This document shows positions 34,911-43,810 of a stretch of 54,443 bases of DNA, in pieces. Location of the stretch: NCBI GenBank assembly GCA_012972835.1, contig JABDHK010000059.1, positions 1-54,443 of the forward strand, written 5' to 3'. Position numbers and translations under genes: made by a program. The notes beneath the pieces are model-generated. The model had not been told where the DNA came from. It saw nothing but the letters and a program-made list of their open reading frames with translations, and did not search any database. Numbering within the stretch: position 1 is the first letter of the stretch; every line of letters begins with the position of its first letter. This DNA comes from Chlorobiaceae bacterium. GTDB lineage: Bacteria > Bacteroidota > Chlorobiia > Chlorobiales > Chlorobiaceae.

Positions 34911-36254
34911 TCAGATTCCCGCGCCTTTCGCTACCTCGTCTGTATCTCGTAGGTCCACAATCCTTTTAGCCTTATGAGTTGCACGTGGCAAGGTTCCGTT
35001 TGGCAGCACGTTGACCCGCCTCGGCTGAACTCCGGAGCGTTGCTTGATCTGCTCAATTACCAGTGTTGCAAGCTTCTCTCCCTCGGCCTCGTATCCTTCG
35101 ATTGTTTCAACGTCAACATCAAACCTGAGGAGCCTGTGCTCGGTATAGACCGTAATCCGATATTCGCCTGTTAAACCCGGCAAACCCCTGACTACATATT
35201 CGATATCGCTTGGAAAGATATTGACACCGGAGACTATAATCATGTCGTCAATACGACCCTGCACGGTAAAGCGGGCATGGGTACGCCCACATGAGCATGT
35301 ATCGCGGAACCGGGTAACAATGTCACCGGTACGGAATCGAATCATGGGACGGGCCTGCTTTTTAAGGGTGGTAAGTACCATTTCACCATGTTCACCATCG
35401 GGGACAGCTTCCTGCGTATCAGGATCGAGCACCTCAATCAGGATGTTATCTTCAGCAAGGTGCAAGCCGTTTTTTTCAGAACACATGCCGGCACAGGCGC
35501 CGAAGATATCAGAGAGTCCATAGAAGTCGAAAAGTTCTGCGCCCCACAGCTCTTCAATCGCAGAACGTGTGGCAGGAATTGAGCCTCCCGGCTCCCCTGC
35601 GACAATAATTTTACGGATAAAGAGGTCGCGCTTCGGGTCAATACTCTGTTTGAGTGCACTTTCTCCGAGATGCCAGGCATAGGAGGGTGTTGTCCAGGTG
35701 ATGGTCGGTTTGAACTCTTTCATGATGTAGAGCAACCTGTCAGAAGGAACTGTTCCAGCCCAGATGCAGAGAGCGCCCAAATTCTGGGCTCCGATAACAT
35801 CCGGCCCGCCGACAAACAGACTGAAGTTAAGTGCGTGCAGGTAGCGATCTTTCGGTCTCATACCGGCAGCCCAGAAGAGACGGGATTCGACATTCTGAAA
35901 ATCATCGAAATCCTTTTTGGTAAAAGGGCTGAGAGTAGGAACACCGGTGGAACCGCTTGATGCGGATACAAAGACAATCTCCTCTTCCGGCACGGCAACC
36001 ATATCCCCAAGATCAGGAGCTGCCAGCTGGCGATCCCGTTCAATTTTTTTATTGGTAAATGGAAATCGGGCAAGATCGTCAAGATGCCTGAGATGCAACG
36101 GTGTAACCCCGGCTTCATCAAATGCCTGGCGATAGTATGGCGAGCGCTGGTAAGCAAACTCAAGATGATCCTGCAGAAGCGAGAGTTGCAGTTGTTCCAG
36201 CTTTGGCCGGGGAAGGGTTTCGATCTCCTCCTCCCAGTATGTTCGTTTAGTCAT
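34911..36254 (-). CDS. paaK: phenylacetate-CoA ligase family acyl-CoA ligase
   Basis: 447 residues, AMP-forming. SASSGSTGVPTLSPFTKKD is the ATP loop, DFYGLSDIFGACAGMC the adenylate motif, and IRFRTGDIVTRF with CSCGRTHARF the hinge region and Cys cluster of PaaK-type ligases. The C-terminal lid includes DDMIIVSGVNIFPSDIE. It activates a carboxylic acid, typically arylacetate, to acyl-CoA. It lies upstream of the aminotransferase in the same operon. Green sulfur bacteria are classically able to carboxylate externally supplied acids reductively, and this set would do that. Confidence 0.9.
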   Translation of the reverse strand: MTKRTYWEEEIETLPRPKLEQLQLSLLQDHLEFAYQRSPYYRQAFDEAGVTPLHLRHLDDLARFPFTNKKIERDRQLAAPDLGDMVAVPEEEIVFVSASSGSTGVPTLSPFTKKDFDDFQNVESRLFWAAGMRPKDRYLHALNFSLFVGGPDVIGAQNLGALCIWAGTVPSDRLLYIMKEFKPTITWTTPSYAWHLGESALKQSIDPKRDLFIRKIIVAGEPGGSIPATRSAIEELWGAELFDFYGLSDIFGACAGMCSEKNGLHLAEDNILIEVLDPDTQEAVPDGEHGEMVLTTLKKQARPMIRFRTGDIVTRFRDTCSCGRTHARFTVQGRIDDMIIVSGVNIFPSDIEYVVRGLPGLTGEYRITVYTEHRLLRFDVDVETIEGYEAEGEKLATLVIEQIKQRSGVQPRRVNVLPNGTLPRATHKAKRIVDLRDTDEVAKGAGI

Positions 36255-36294
36255 GAGTTATTCCTTTTGAGCCCTCGGCTGTTTCTCATTGGGT

Positions 36295-36975
36295 TTATAA
36301 ATTACGGCCTTCCGTAAAGAGCCTCTTGTAATAAAATCCACTGGTGTAGAGTGCTGCTGCCGGATTATGTCCGAGAACCCTGTCCTTGGTGATGAGCGTT
36401 GTCACCGGGGCATCAGAGTATTTGATAAACAGTGAATCGTGACCAACACACAGGCCGATGATGACATTCAAATCGGTTTTCTGATCATTCAGGAGCCGAG
36501 CCTGAAGGATTGGATTGCATAAAGATTCATGGCTCCCCTTCAGAATTTTAAGGTCATCACTGATGCTGATTTCACTTTTATCCACACTTCCGATTTTGCA
36601 GATAACGGAGTATGGCTCCAGTCCGTTAATTTTCAGAACCTTGACAAAAACTTTTGTCTCTTCTGCAAGGCCAATACAGGTTGCAAGACCAATTTTTTTC
36701 GCCCCGATTCGATTGGCAAATGCTATGATCTCCTCAACACGTGTCAGCTGACCATAGTAGGTGCCCTCAACCTCGGCAGATGCCCTTGCTATTGCTGCAT
36801 CCTGACCTTCACCACGGTACTGCTCGGTTATTCCATCCAGCACTCCGGGCTCAATAGCTGCGGTCAGGCAAAAATCAGGAAATGTCCTGTCCTGACGGTA
36901 ACAGTTCGGCACTCCGCAGTCCGAACAGGTAAGCTCTTTTTGCTCTGTATTTTTTGGTTTCTTCTTAGAGGGCAT
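36295..36975 (-). CDS. DUF1847 family cysteine-rich protein
   Basis: 226 residues from ATG 36975 (AGAAGATAGCA before it). The N-terminal CSDCGVPNCYRQDRTFPDFC resembles a metal-binding Cys cluster, followed by TRVEEIIAFANRIGAKKIGLATCIGLAEETK and the late ICGLCVGHDSLF-like segment (here IIGLCVGHDSLF) with further Cys and His. This matches DUF1847, whose role is unknown. It overlaps the 3' end of the methyltransferase gene by 11 bp, so the two are probably functionally linked. Confidence 0.82.
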   Translation of the reverse strand: MPSKKKPKNTEQKELTCSDCGVPNCYRQDRTFPDFCLTAAIEPGVLDGITEQYRGEGQDAAIARASAEVEGTYYGQLTRVEEIIAFANRIGAKKIGLATCIGLAEETKVFVKVLKINGLEPYSVICKIGSVDKSEISISDDLKILKGSHESLCNPILQARLLNDQKTDLNVIIGLCVGHDSLFIKYSDAPVTTLITKDRVLGHNPAAALYTSGFYYKRLFTEGRNL

Positions 36976-38089
36976 TGCTATCTTCTTTTTGTTGTTGGAG
37001 GCATTCATCATACAATCCTGCAGTGACCGGATAGCCGATTTCACGGACAGCATCAAGCATAGCATCAATATTTTCCAGAGGCGTTTCCGTTGGCAGACTG
37101 CAGCCGGAGGCAACAACAAATCCTTTCGGATTGTCATGAGCAGCGGCGACGCACTTATAGACCGCACGCCTTATCTCCTCAGGTGTACCCTGAAGCATGA
37201 TGGCTGATGGATGGACATTGCCCATGAGCCGGACACGATGACCAATTGTATGTTTGGCATCAAGCAGGCTCGCATCGTTGTCAATTGAGAGGCAGTCAGC
37301 ACCGGTATCAGCCATTTTATCCCAGATGAGACTTGTTTTGCCGCAGATATGAAGCGTTGCCGGACGGCCTTTTGAGTGAATGTAGTCCACAAGAGTTTTC
37401 AGGTAGGGAAAGCTGAACTCTGCAAACTGTTTGGGACTGATAACCGACGATGATGACATGGCATCAGTCAGACTCGGCGTGCCACCAGCATCAAATATGG
37501 CTTCAGCAAAGGCAAGTGCAGAGTCCAGTGAGAACTTGCAGAGTTGATGAACAGATGCGGGATCCTTCAGAACAAGACGTGAAAGAGTGACTGCCCCAAC
37601 AAGAAATGAGGCGTTAGTGAAAGGGCATGTCAATGCGGCGGTAACAGGAACTTCATGACCGACCTCCTGCACGACCCGTTTAACTGCCTCGATATGCTCT
37701 GGCAAAACACCATCCCTACGGGGATCAACAGGCCGAAGAGTGGCAATTTCGGCAAGGTTTTGAATAGCGGGTTCACTGAGAAAGGCTGTTTCATCCTCCA
37801 GTACCCTTATGTTTGCACCCATGCCCTCGGCAATGGTATAAAGGTCAGTAAAGATCCGGATATTATCGTACCCAAAACGCCGGTAAGAGGCAATCTGGGC
37901 ATCAGCCAGAATTTTACCATTGTTTCGAAGTGAGCCAACACTCACGCCCAGTACCCTTGCAGCTGTATTCCCAACAATCGGAACACATGGCAAGCGATCA
38001 ACAGGAGCTCCTTGCCCATAAGCCTGGAGGCGCTGTATGGGAGAGAGTGAATCTTTTTGTGAGTACCGGATAGTCGCTGAATCATGCAT
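36965..38089 (-). CDS. UroD-family corrinoid methyltransferase (MtaA/CmuA-like), first copy
   Basis: 374 residues. The family start SPIQRLQAYGQGAPVDRLPCVP, the middle DAMSSSSVISPKQFAEFSFPYLK, and the zinc ligands LHICGKT (His-x-Cys) and ASGCSLPTETPLEN (Cys) are all present. UroD-fold enzymes with this His-Cys-Cys set transfer methyl groups between a corrinoid protein and a thiol, ether or pterin. Real uroporphyrinogen decarboxylase lacks this set. No corrinoid protein lies in this operon; the nearest is at 50424. It sits between the importer and DUF1847 genes. Confidence 0.87.
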   Translation of the reverse strand: MHDSATIRYSQKDSLSPIQRLQAYGQGAPVDRLPCVPIVGNTAARVLGVSVGSLRNNGKILADAQIASYRRFGYDNIRIFTDLYTIAEGMGANIRVLEDETAFLSEPAIQNLAEIATLRPVDPRRDGVLPEHIEAVKRVVQEVGHEVPVTAALTCPFTNASFLVGAVTLSRLVLKDPASVHQLCKFSLDSALAFAEAIFDAGGTPSLTDAMSSSSVISPKQFAEFSFPYLKTLVDYIHSKGRPATLHICGKTSLIWDKMADTGADCLSIDNDASLLDAKHTIGHRVRLMGNVHPSAIMLQGTPEEIRRAVYKCVAAAHDNPKGFVVASGCSLPTETPLENIDAMLDAVREIGYPVTAGLYDECLQQQKEDSNAL

Positions 38090-38154
38090 GGATGGTATCC
38101 CGGAATATTTATTTCTATCATTATCAGTTCACAAAGACAAGAGCCAACGGCTTT

Positions 38155-38934
38155 TCAACGCACCCAGAAGAGCACACGGCGTTTGACAAAATCAAGCAGT
38201 GCCATTGCGGCAAAGGTGACCATGCCCGTATAGAGAATACCGGCAACCATTCTGGGATAGTCGGCATAATCGGCATAGTACTGCACAAACCGCCCAAGAC
38301 CCTGATTTGCCCCGAAAAGCTCGGCAACAGTCAGCAGAATAAATGCCAAGGCAAGCCCTACGGCCATTCCTGAAAATATATTCGGCAACGCTGCAGGGAA
38401 TACAACCCGTCGCATATACTCGAATCGACCAAAGCCAAGAATACCGGCATTATCACGATAATGAAGCGGTACTGAAGCAGCTCCGGCAGCGGCATTGACA
38501 AATACCGGCCAGAAGGCTCCAATAAAGACAACCAGTATTGCAGAGACCCTGAAGGTTGGCATCAGCGCAATGGCGTAGGGAATGTATACTGTTGGAGGAA
38601 TTGGAGCGGCAACTTTGGCAAATGGATCAAATGCCCGGTGTATCCACCCGACTGAACCTGCCACGATGCCCCACAGCGCACCAAGAACAACTGCGAGCAG
38701 GTATCCAGGCACCAGAATAAGAAACGATGACCATGTCCCCTTCAAAAGTTCCGGCAAGGAGTCGAGAAGAGCTTTGAAGGTAACCGCAGGTGTGGGATAG
38801 AGTGATGTATTCGAGAGTGGCAGCATGGTGGTTGTGAGCTGCCAGCTGAGACCGAGCACAACAAACAAAAGCACACCTTCAAACCCTTTGAACCCTTTTT
38901 TGTGACTGGCGGAATAGTGTTGCTGTTCTGTCAT
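38155..38934 (-). CDS. SsuC/TauC-like ABC transporter permease, first importer
   Basis: 259 residues with about six membrane helices. The EAA-type loop is FGRFEYMRRVVFPAALPNIFSGM. The family covers sulfonate, taurine, nitrate and aromatic-acid importers. Its start overlaps the ATPase stop by 4 bp (ATGA). Substrate specificity cannot be read from the permease. Confidence 0.92.
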   Translation of the reverse strand: MTEQQHYSASHKKGFKGFEGVLLFVVLGLSWQLTTTMLPLSNTSLYPTPAVTFKALLDSLPELLKGTWSSFLILVPGYLLAVVLGALWGIVAGSVGWIHRAFDPFAKVAAPIPPTVYIPYAIALMPTFRVSAILVVFIGAFWPVFVNAAAGAASVPLHYRDNAGILGFGRFEYMRRVVFPAALPNIFSGMAVGLALAFILLTVAELFGANQGLGRFVQYYADYADYPRMVAGILYTGMVTFAAMALLDFVKRRVLFWVR

Positions 38935-39815
38935 ATTAAAGCTCCCTCTCCAGAAACAACTGAACCGGCTTCAAGCTGACGCTCTATGTCTTCATGATAG
39001 AGGGCCGAAATCTGTTCCTCAAGTTTCCTGAACTCTGATGATTGAAAAAGGTCATAACGCTGACGCTGACCCTCAAAAGGTACCTTGATCTCGGCAATAA
39101 CGCGACCGGGAGTTGTGCCCAGTACAATGACCCGATCACCAAGATAGAGCGCTTCTTCAACATCGTGAGTGACAAAAACAACTGTTCTGCCCGTAGTAGT
39201 GCTTCTGCAAAGCTGCACCAGGAGATCCTGAAGCCTGACCCTGTTGACAGGATCGAGTGCGCCAAACGGTTCATCCATGAGCAGTAGTGGTGAACCCAAG
39301 GCTAATGATCGCGCAATGGCTGCACGCTGGCGCATGCCACCGGAAATTTCATAGGGGTGTTTAAGCGCCATCCCCTGCAGGCCAACAAGATCAAGATACT
39401 CTTCAGCGATCTTCTTCCTTTCCGCTCTGGCAAGACCCTTTCGGGCCTTGTTAATCGCCAGTGCAAGATTATCCTGCAGATTCAGCCAGGGAAAGAGAGA
39501 GTAATCCTGGAAAACAACACCCCTCGTAATATTCGGCCCGGTAATGAGAGCCCCCTGATGTAATATTTTTCCGCTGACGGGCTTTTCCAGTCCGGCAAGC
39601 AAGCGCAGTAAACTTGTCTTGCCACAACCACTTGGCCCAAGCACAGCAATAAATTCACCTTCAGCAATAGTAAGATTGATATCTTTCAGAACCAATACAG
39701 CATCATAAGCAAACGATACCTGCTCAACAGAAAGCGCTATCCGTTTTATATCCACACTTCCTTTCCTGCCATTCACATCAAAAGTGCTCTCTGAGAGAGA
39801 GTTAATCCCGCTCAT
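38931..39815 (-). CDS. SsuB/TauB-like ABC transporter ATPase, first importer
   Basis: 294 residues. Walker A is LGPSGCGKTSLLR, the Q-loop VFQDYSLFPWLN, the signature ISGGMRQRAAIARSLA, Walker B LLLMDEPFGALDP and the H-loop VTHDVEEA. PWLN after the Q-loop is typical of the nitrate/sulfonate/taurine group. It overlaps the binding-protein gene by 14 bp. Confidence 0.94.
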   Translation of the reverse strand: MSGINSLSESTFDVNGRKGSVDIKRIALSVEQVSFAYDAVLVLKDINLTIAEGEFIAVLGPSGCGKTSLLRLLAGLEKPVSGKILHQGALITGPNITRGVVFQDYSLFPWLNLQDNLALAINKARKGLARAERKKIAEEYLDLVGLQGMALKHPYEISGGMRQRAAIARSLALGSPLLLMDEPFGALDPVNRVRLQDLLVQLCRSTTTGRTVVFVTHDVEEALYLGDRVIVLGTTPGRVIAEIKVPFEGQRQRYDLFQSSEFRKLEEQISALYHEDIERQLEAGSVVSGEGALI

Positions 39816-40896
39816 TGAATTGCTTTTTTAATTTTGCCCAGTATTGATCTTTAGGATTTTCGGCTATCAGGCTTTCCAGTGCTGATTTATAGTATGAGGT
39901 AACAATAAACGGTCTAATTTTTCCCTTTGACTCAACAAATTCGCTCTGCTGCATGGTTTTCCAAAACACTTCAACACCTTTGACATTGGGGTCAGAACTC
40001 TGATCAAGATGACCACCGTAATAGGCCTTTTCAATCACGGCAGGGTCAATTTTCAGGTATTGCTGAATAATGGCAACCGTCTCCTTTCTATTGGCCGGTA
40101 TTTGAGTGAATTTTTCAGCACGAAGAATCGCCCTGATAAAATGCGGCCATATTTTTGCATCCTTGACCTGCTCATCAGCATTAATGGTCAACCTGCAGCA
40201 CGGATGCCCAGGCTCAAGTTCATGAGAGCGCGCAACGATTTTAAGACCCATCTCCTCAGCCCTGACATCGTGAGGCCCCCATACAACACCGGCATCAACC
40301 TGTCCTGACTTGACAGCTTCCAGAACAGCCGGAGGATTTTTCAATTCAAATATCTGCACATCCTTGCGCCAGTCAATCCCTGCACGATGCAACGCAGCAC
40401 GAAGCACTGCATCACCAGAAGCAAGACGAACCGTTGCAACTTTTTTACCTTTCAGATCTTTAACTGTCTTGATGATTGCACCCTTTTCCTGAGTCGTGAT
40501 TATCGCAGCATCCTCGCCCATCACTCCACCGATGATCCGGAGATCTGCCCCTTTGGCTATATGAACCAGTGGTGCGGTCGTCCCAAACGCTCCGATATCA
40601 AGCTTTTTTGCACGAAGAGCGCTGATTCCGTCGGCTGAGTTGGCAAACTGAATCAACTCCACCTTAATACCTTCCTGATCAAAGAAGCCCTTCTCTTTTG
40701 CTACAAAAAATTTTGCATGACCAGTAACCGGCAGATAACCGACATTGACCGGAACCACTGGTGAAAGTGGCGGATATGTTTGGGCTGTTACATCTGAGAA
40801 CAACAGCATAGCTGCACCTGCAACCATATATAAAGCTCTTCGAGAGTGCTGGCGCATGAGAGAAGAGAGCCTGGCATGTTTCATGAACAAGTTCAT
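39802..40896 (-). CDS. SsuA/TauA-like periplasmic substrate-binding protein, first importer
   Basis: 364 residues with a signal peptide (hydrophobic 24-34, cleavage near DVTAQ). NVGYLPVTGHAKFFVAKEKGFFDQEGIKVELIQFANSADG opens a NMT1/THI5-type fold, and DAGVVWGPHDVRAEEMG lies in lobe II. HPCCRL is unusual in having two adjacent Cys in a periplasmic protein. It is the first gene of the long minus-strand operon. Upstream are a nested hairpin (40915-40958) and the shared 28-bp motif (41052-41079). Confidence 0.92.
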   Translation of the reverse strand: MNLFMKHARLSSLMRQHSRRALYMVAGAAMLLFSDVTAQTYPPLSPVVPVNVGYLPVTGHAKFFVAKEKGFFDQEGIKVELIQFANSADGISALRAKKLDIGAFGTTAPLVHIAKGADLRIIGGVMGEDAAIITTQEKGAIIKTVKDLKGKKVATVRLASGDAVLRAALHRAGIDWRKDVQIFELKNPPAVLEAVKSGQVDAGVVWGPHDVRAEEMGLKIVARSHELEPGHPCCRLTINADEQVKDAKIWPHFIRAILRAEKFTQIPANRKETVAIIQQYLKIDPAVIEKAYYGGHLDQSSDPNVKGVEVFWKTMQQSEFVESKGKIRPFIVTSYYKSALESLIAENPKDQYWAKLKKQFNERD

Positions 40897-40914
40897 AGTT
40901 ATAATTTTTTTAGT

Positions 40915-40958
40915 TTATGAAGAGAACCTTTCTGAAAGGAGGGTCGAGTTCTTCATAA
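40915..40958 (-). promoter_or_regulatory. nested hairpin in the 5' leader of the first importer operon
   Basis: TTATGAAGA (40915-40923) pairs perfectly with TCTTCATAA (40950-40958), and inside it CCTTT (40927-40931) pairs with AAAGG (40935-40939). It ends 19 bp before the binding-protein ATG, so it could cover the start region in the mRNA. No T-run follows, so it is not a terminator. Confidence 0.45.
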
Positions 40959-41051
40959 CCAGAGTGGGTTGTAATGCAGGCAATACGCCATAAAATCAAG
41001 ATTTTCAAAATTTTATGGCTACAATATCCAACTTGTTGCGATCATTATAAA

Positions 41052-41079
41052 TACCATAAAAAGGGTATTTTATATGCCA
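41052..41079 (+). promoter_or_regulatory. shared 28-bp operator-like motif, copy 2 (weaker third element)
   Basis: TACC-ATAAAAA-GGGTAT-TTTATA-TGCCA. It matches the other copies in the first two elements but has TGCCA for GGTAT. It lies 156 bp upstream of the first importer operon (minus strand) and about 175 bp upstream of the DUF2934 gene (plus strand). Confidence 0.6.
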
Positions 41080-41254
41080 CAAACAGGGCTGTTTTGGCAG
41101 AAATCAGGACGGAGAGTGCGGCTACCTCATCAAGAGTATGCAATATGCCGCTAATACGGGATTTATAATCTCTTTGTTCTTTGTGATATTGTGACGGTAA
41201 CAAAAAGACATTATCACGAACCATATACTCCATAACCTTTAATTCATAACAGCC

Positions 41255-41419
41255 ATGTCAAAAGCAACAACAGCAGCACCGGTCAATGCAGAAACCAAAT
41301 CGGAAGTGAACGAAGAAGAGATCAGGCTTGCCGCATACTATCTGTGGGAAGAGAAAGGGAAAAAGCTCTGGTCAGACAAGGAAGACTGGTTTGAATCGGA
41401 GGAATATGCTAACAGTTGA
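41255..41419 (+). CDS. DUF2934 family small protein
   Basis: 54 residues, ATG 41255, TGA 41417-41419. IRLAAYYLWEEKGKKLWSDKEDWFESEEY is the DUF2934 pattern (AYxLWExxGxxxxxDxxxWxxAE). The function of this common small family is unknown. It is monocistronic, ending at an intrinsic terminator 26 bp downstream. Confidence 0.82.
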   Translation: MSKATTAAPVNAETKSEVNEEEIRLAAYYLWEEKGKKLWSDKEDWFESEEYANS

Positions 41420-41444
41420 TCTTCCCTGTCATAGCCAAAATTAA

Positions 41445-41470
41445 AAGGCCATTCTTCAGGGGATGGCCTT
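41445..41470 (+). terminator. intrinsic terminator after the DUF2934 gene
   Basis: AAGGCCAT (41445-41452) pairs with ATGGCCTT (41463-41470), followed by CTTTGTT. Confidence 0.82.
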
Positions 41471-41582
41471 CTTTGTTACATGCCTACCGGGTATAGCCTC
41501 ATCAAGAAAATATACAATTTGAAGCAAAACTGCTGTTGACCCGCTAAAACAATGCTTTGCTTCAACGAACTGAGAGGTGGAC

Positions 41583-42985
41583 TCACAATTTCTCCCACTC
41601 AAACCTGCTGATGTTTCTTGCCTTCGGGTCAAAGACAATGCCCATCAGATAGCGCTCGCCACTATATTTCCCGTAATATTTCATCTTCTTGATCTGCTCA
41701 AGCGGCTCCCCGTCGCACACCTTGAATTCAAAGAGAAAGGTTCTCCCCCCAGCCTTCAAGGTCAGGTCAACTCTCCCCTTGTTGCTGACATCCTCAGCGA
41801 TGATCTCCACCCCGATACTGGCAAAACAGGCATAGAGCACGCTGGCATAAAAGCCCTCGTCCCTCTCAATATCATTGTTGGTAAAATTATTGTAAGCAAT
41901 GCTTGCAAAAAGGCGCTTGATAACAGCTTCCAATCTTTCCACATCACCACTGTTTATGATAGCAAGCAGCTCACGGCGGATCGGTTCTTTCTCCGAACCA
42001 CTTGTCATCGAACGCAAAATATAATTATTGAAACTGATCTGCACCTCCTTGTTGGGAAATCCCAACTCGTACACCACTCCCATCTCTTCCTGTATCAACC
42101 GCTTGATGGTCAAATAGCCAGTCTGAAACAGAATGGCCTCTATATCAAGATTTTCAATCTCAAAGCTGTTGACCAAACTTTTGTCAACGTTGATATTCAA
42201 AAAATCAGGAATGAAATAGCTGTTTTTTTTGATCAACTCAACCAGGAAACGCGGCGTACCGGTTTCAAACCAGTAATTGTCAAACACATAATGGTTCTTG
42301 ATAAAAAGCAGAATATCATAAGGGTTATACACCCTGTCACCCAAAAAGTTATAGCCATTGTACCACCGTTTGACCTGCTCCATATCCACTCCCTCAAGAT
42401 ATGGGGCAAAAGAGGTCTCCAGATCAAGCTGGGTGTAACCACAAACATTGCCATAGTCAGGGTTCAGACTGATATCTTCGAGATTGTTCAAACCGCTGAA
42501 GAGCGACACTTTGAAAAATTTGCTCACCCCCGTAAGAAAGGCAAAACGCAGATACTCGTCGTTCTCCTTGATTTTTGCATAAAAGTCACGCATTCCATCG
42601 CGGATAATGAGAGCTTCAGGAATATGCTCAATATTGTCCAAAATCGGCTTGTCATACTCATCAACGAGAATGACCACCTTCTGATTAGACTTCTGAGCCG
42701 CTTTCTTGATTAATTCCGCGAAACATTGGTTTGGATCCTCTTTCTCATCACAGAGAATATTAAGCCGTTCCTGATTATCCTTGAGGATATAGAAGAGGTT
42801 TTTGCGAAGGCCTATCTCTGCAGTGAATTCCACCGCTGAAACTGATCTTGATGACCGGATAGTTCACCTCCCAGTTCCATTGCTCCTCAATCAGAAGCCC
42901 CTGAAAAAGCCCCCGTTTTCCCTCAAAAATATTTTTCAGCAATATAGTCATACCACAGAGTGCCCAACAAACAATATTTTCATAG
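41583..42985 (-). pseudogene. frameshifted AAA-ATPase-like / PD-(D/E)XK nuclease family gene
   Basis: The main frame (41583-42833) holds VVILVDEYDKPILDNI (Walker B-like), FLTGVSKFFKVSLFSGLNNLEDI and the C-terminal nuclease-like GRVDLTLKAGGRTFLFEFKV (D...E-x-K). The missing upstream part is in another frame at about 42840-42985 (IFEGKRGLFQGLLIEEQWNW, YPVIKISFS), so one frameshift near 42835 separates them. The family's N-terminal P-loop segment (RPRRFGKS) is not found. The gene is thus both frameshifted and 5'-truncated. This family is large and variable in Chlorobi and Bacteroidetes. Confidence 0.8.
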
Positions 42986-43075
42986 GACTCTCGGTTTGTC
43001 CATTGCGCCGGTCGAGGAAAAAAAAGTTGCACTTGATTTTATTATCTTCCTGATATAGGATACAATTGCTATGAC

Positions 43076-43312
43076 ATGACACTGGAACATGCGCAATCGT
43101 TTATTCAGAGAATGAAATCTGAGAGAGCGTTTAAGGTTCACGTTACATCAATGGAGGATATCCATGAACGGTTAGAATTCATCAATTCTGAGGGATATAC
43201 TTGTACTGAAGAGGAGATAAAGCGAGCTGAGATTATGGCTCATTCTGACGTTGGACAACAGCGAGGCGGCTATTGGTTTGTGTTCTCTTATATTTCCCGT
43301 TACCGATTATGA
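43076..43312 (+). CDS. Nif11-like small protein, possible peptide precursor
   Basis: 78 residues. MTLEHAQSFIQRMKSERAFK followed by a helix and GYTCTEEEIKRA matches the Nif11/NHLP-leader domain (about 1-52). After that comes DVGQQRGGYWFVFSYISRYR, with a GG pair before an aromatic stretch, the layout of a leader plus core peptide. No modifying enzyme is adjacent; the nearest radical SAM gene is 2.2 kb away. Nif11 proteins also occur without peptide processing. Confidence 0.6.
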   Translation: MTLEHAQSFIQRMKSERAFKVHVTSMEDIHERLEFINSEGYTCTEEEIKRAEIMAHSDVGQQRGGYWFVFSYISRYRL

Positions 43313-43326
43313 ATCAGAAGAGTGGT

Positions 43327-43791
43327 TCATTTCTGGTCTTTTTTCCAGGGAACTCTGTTGCTGCCAAACGATGCGATTGGCAGTAACAGGATGAAAAACA
43401 GGATGTCTCTAACAACTGGAACGATACCGATCTCCTCTTTCAGTCCGTACCATTGGGAAAGAAACTTGAAGCAGCCGCAGTCGTGATCGAGTCCTCTCAT
43501 GACATTGTTTATCATGGCGGCAATAAAGATAACCATCATGCAGAGCATTACCGAGGAACTGAACCGCGAGAACAGGTCAATGAGAAGCATGGTACCGCAC
43601 AGAAGTTCACAAAGGGAGAAAAGGAGCGCAATGGCGGAGATGAGAAAAGTGGGCAGAATCTGGTATTCTGCGATGATAAGAGCGAAAAACTTCAGATCCA
43701 TGAGTTTTTCATATCCCGACATGATGAATAAAACACCGAGCATCAGCCTCAGTGCAGTGATTAAGGCTGATGGAAAGCCAATCTTGGTCAT
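43327..43791 (-). CDS. MauE/DoxX-like membrane protein
   Basis: 154 residues with four predicted membrane helices. ALRLMLGVLFIMSGYEKLMDLKFF at the start and GLDHDCGCF near 105 are marks of the MauE-type DoxX group, thought to work in periplasmic disulfide or methylamine-dehydrogenase maturation. It follows the rhodanese gene by 19 bp, suggesting a role in moving reducing power or sulfur across the membrane. Confidence 0.82.
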   Translation of the reverse strand: MTKIGFPSALITALRLMLGVLFIMSGYEKLMDLKFFALIIAEYQILPTFLISAIALLFSLCELLCGTMLLIDLFSRFSSSVMLCMMVIFIAAMINNVMRGLDHDCGCFKFLSQWYGLKEEIGIVPVVRDILFFILLLPIASFGSNRVPWKKDQK

Positions 43792-43810
43792 AGGTGTTTT
43801 TCAGGCAAGC

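Noticed and set aside
36965-38089. uroporphyrinogen decarboxylase (hemE)
   Set aside because: The His-x-Cys and Cys zinc ligands and the operon context fit MtaA-like methyltransferases; the same holds for 51237-52268.
38155-40896. nitrate or taurine transporter as a definite name
   Set aside because: The family covers sulfonate, nitrate, thiamine precursor and aromatic acids; sequence alone does not decide.
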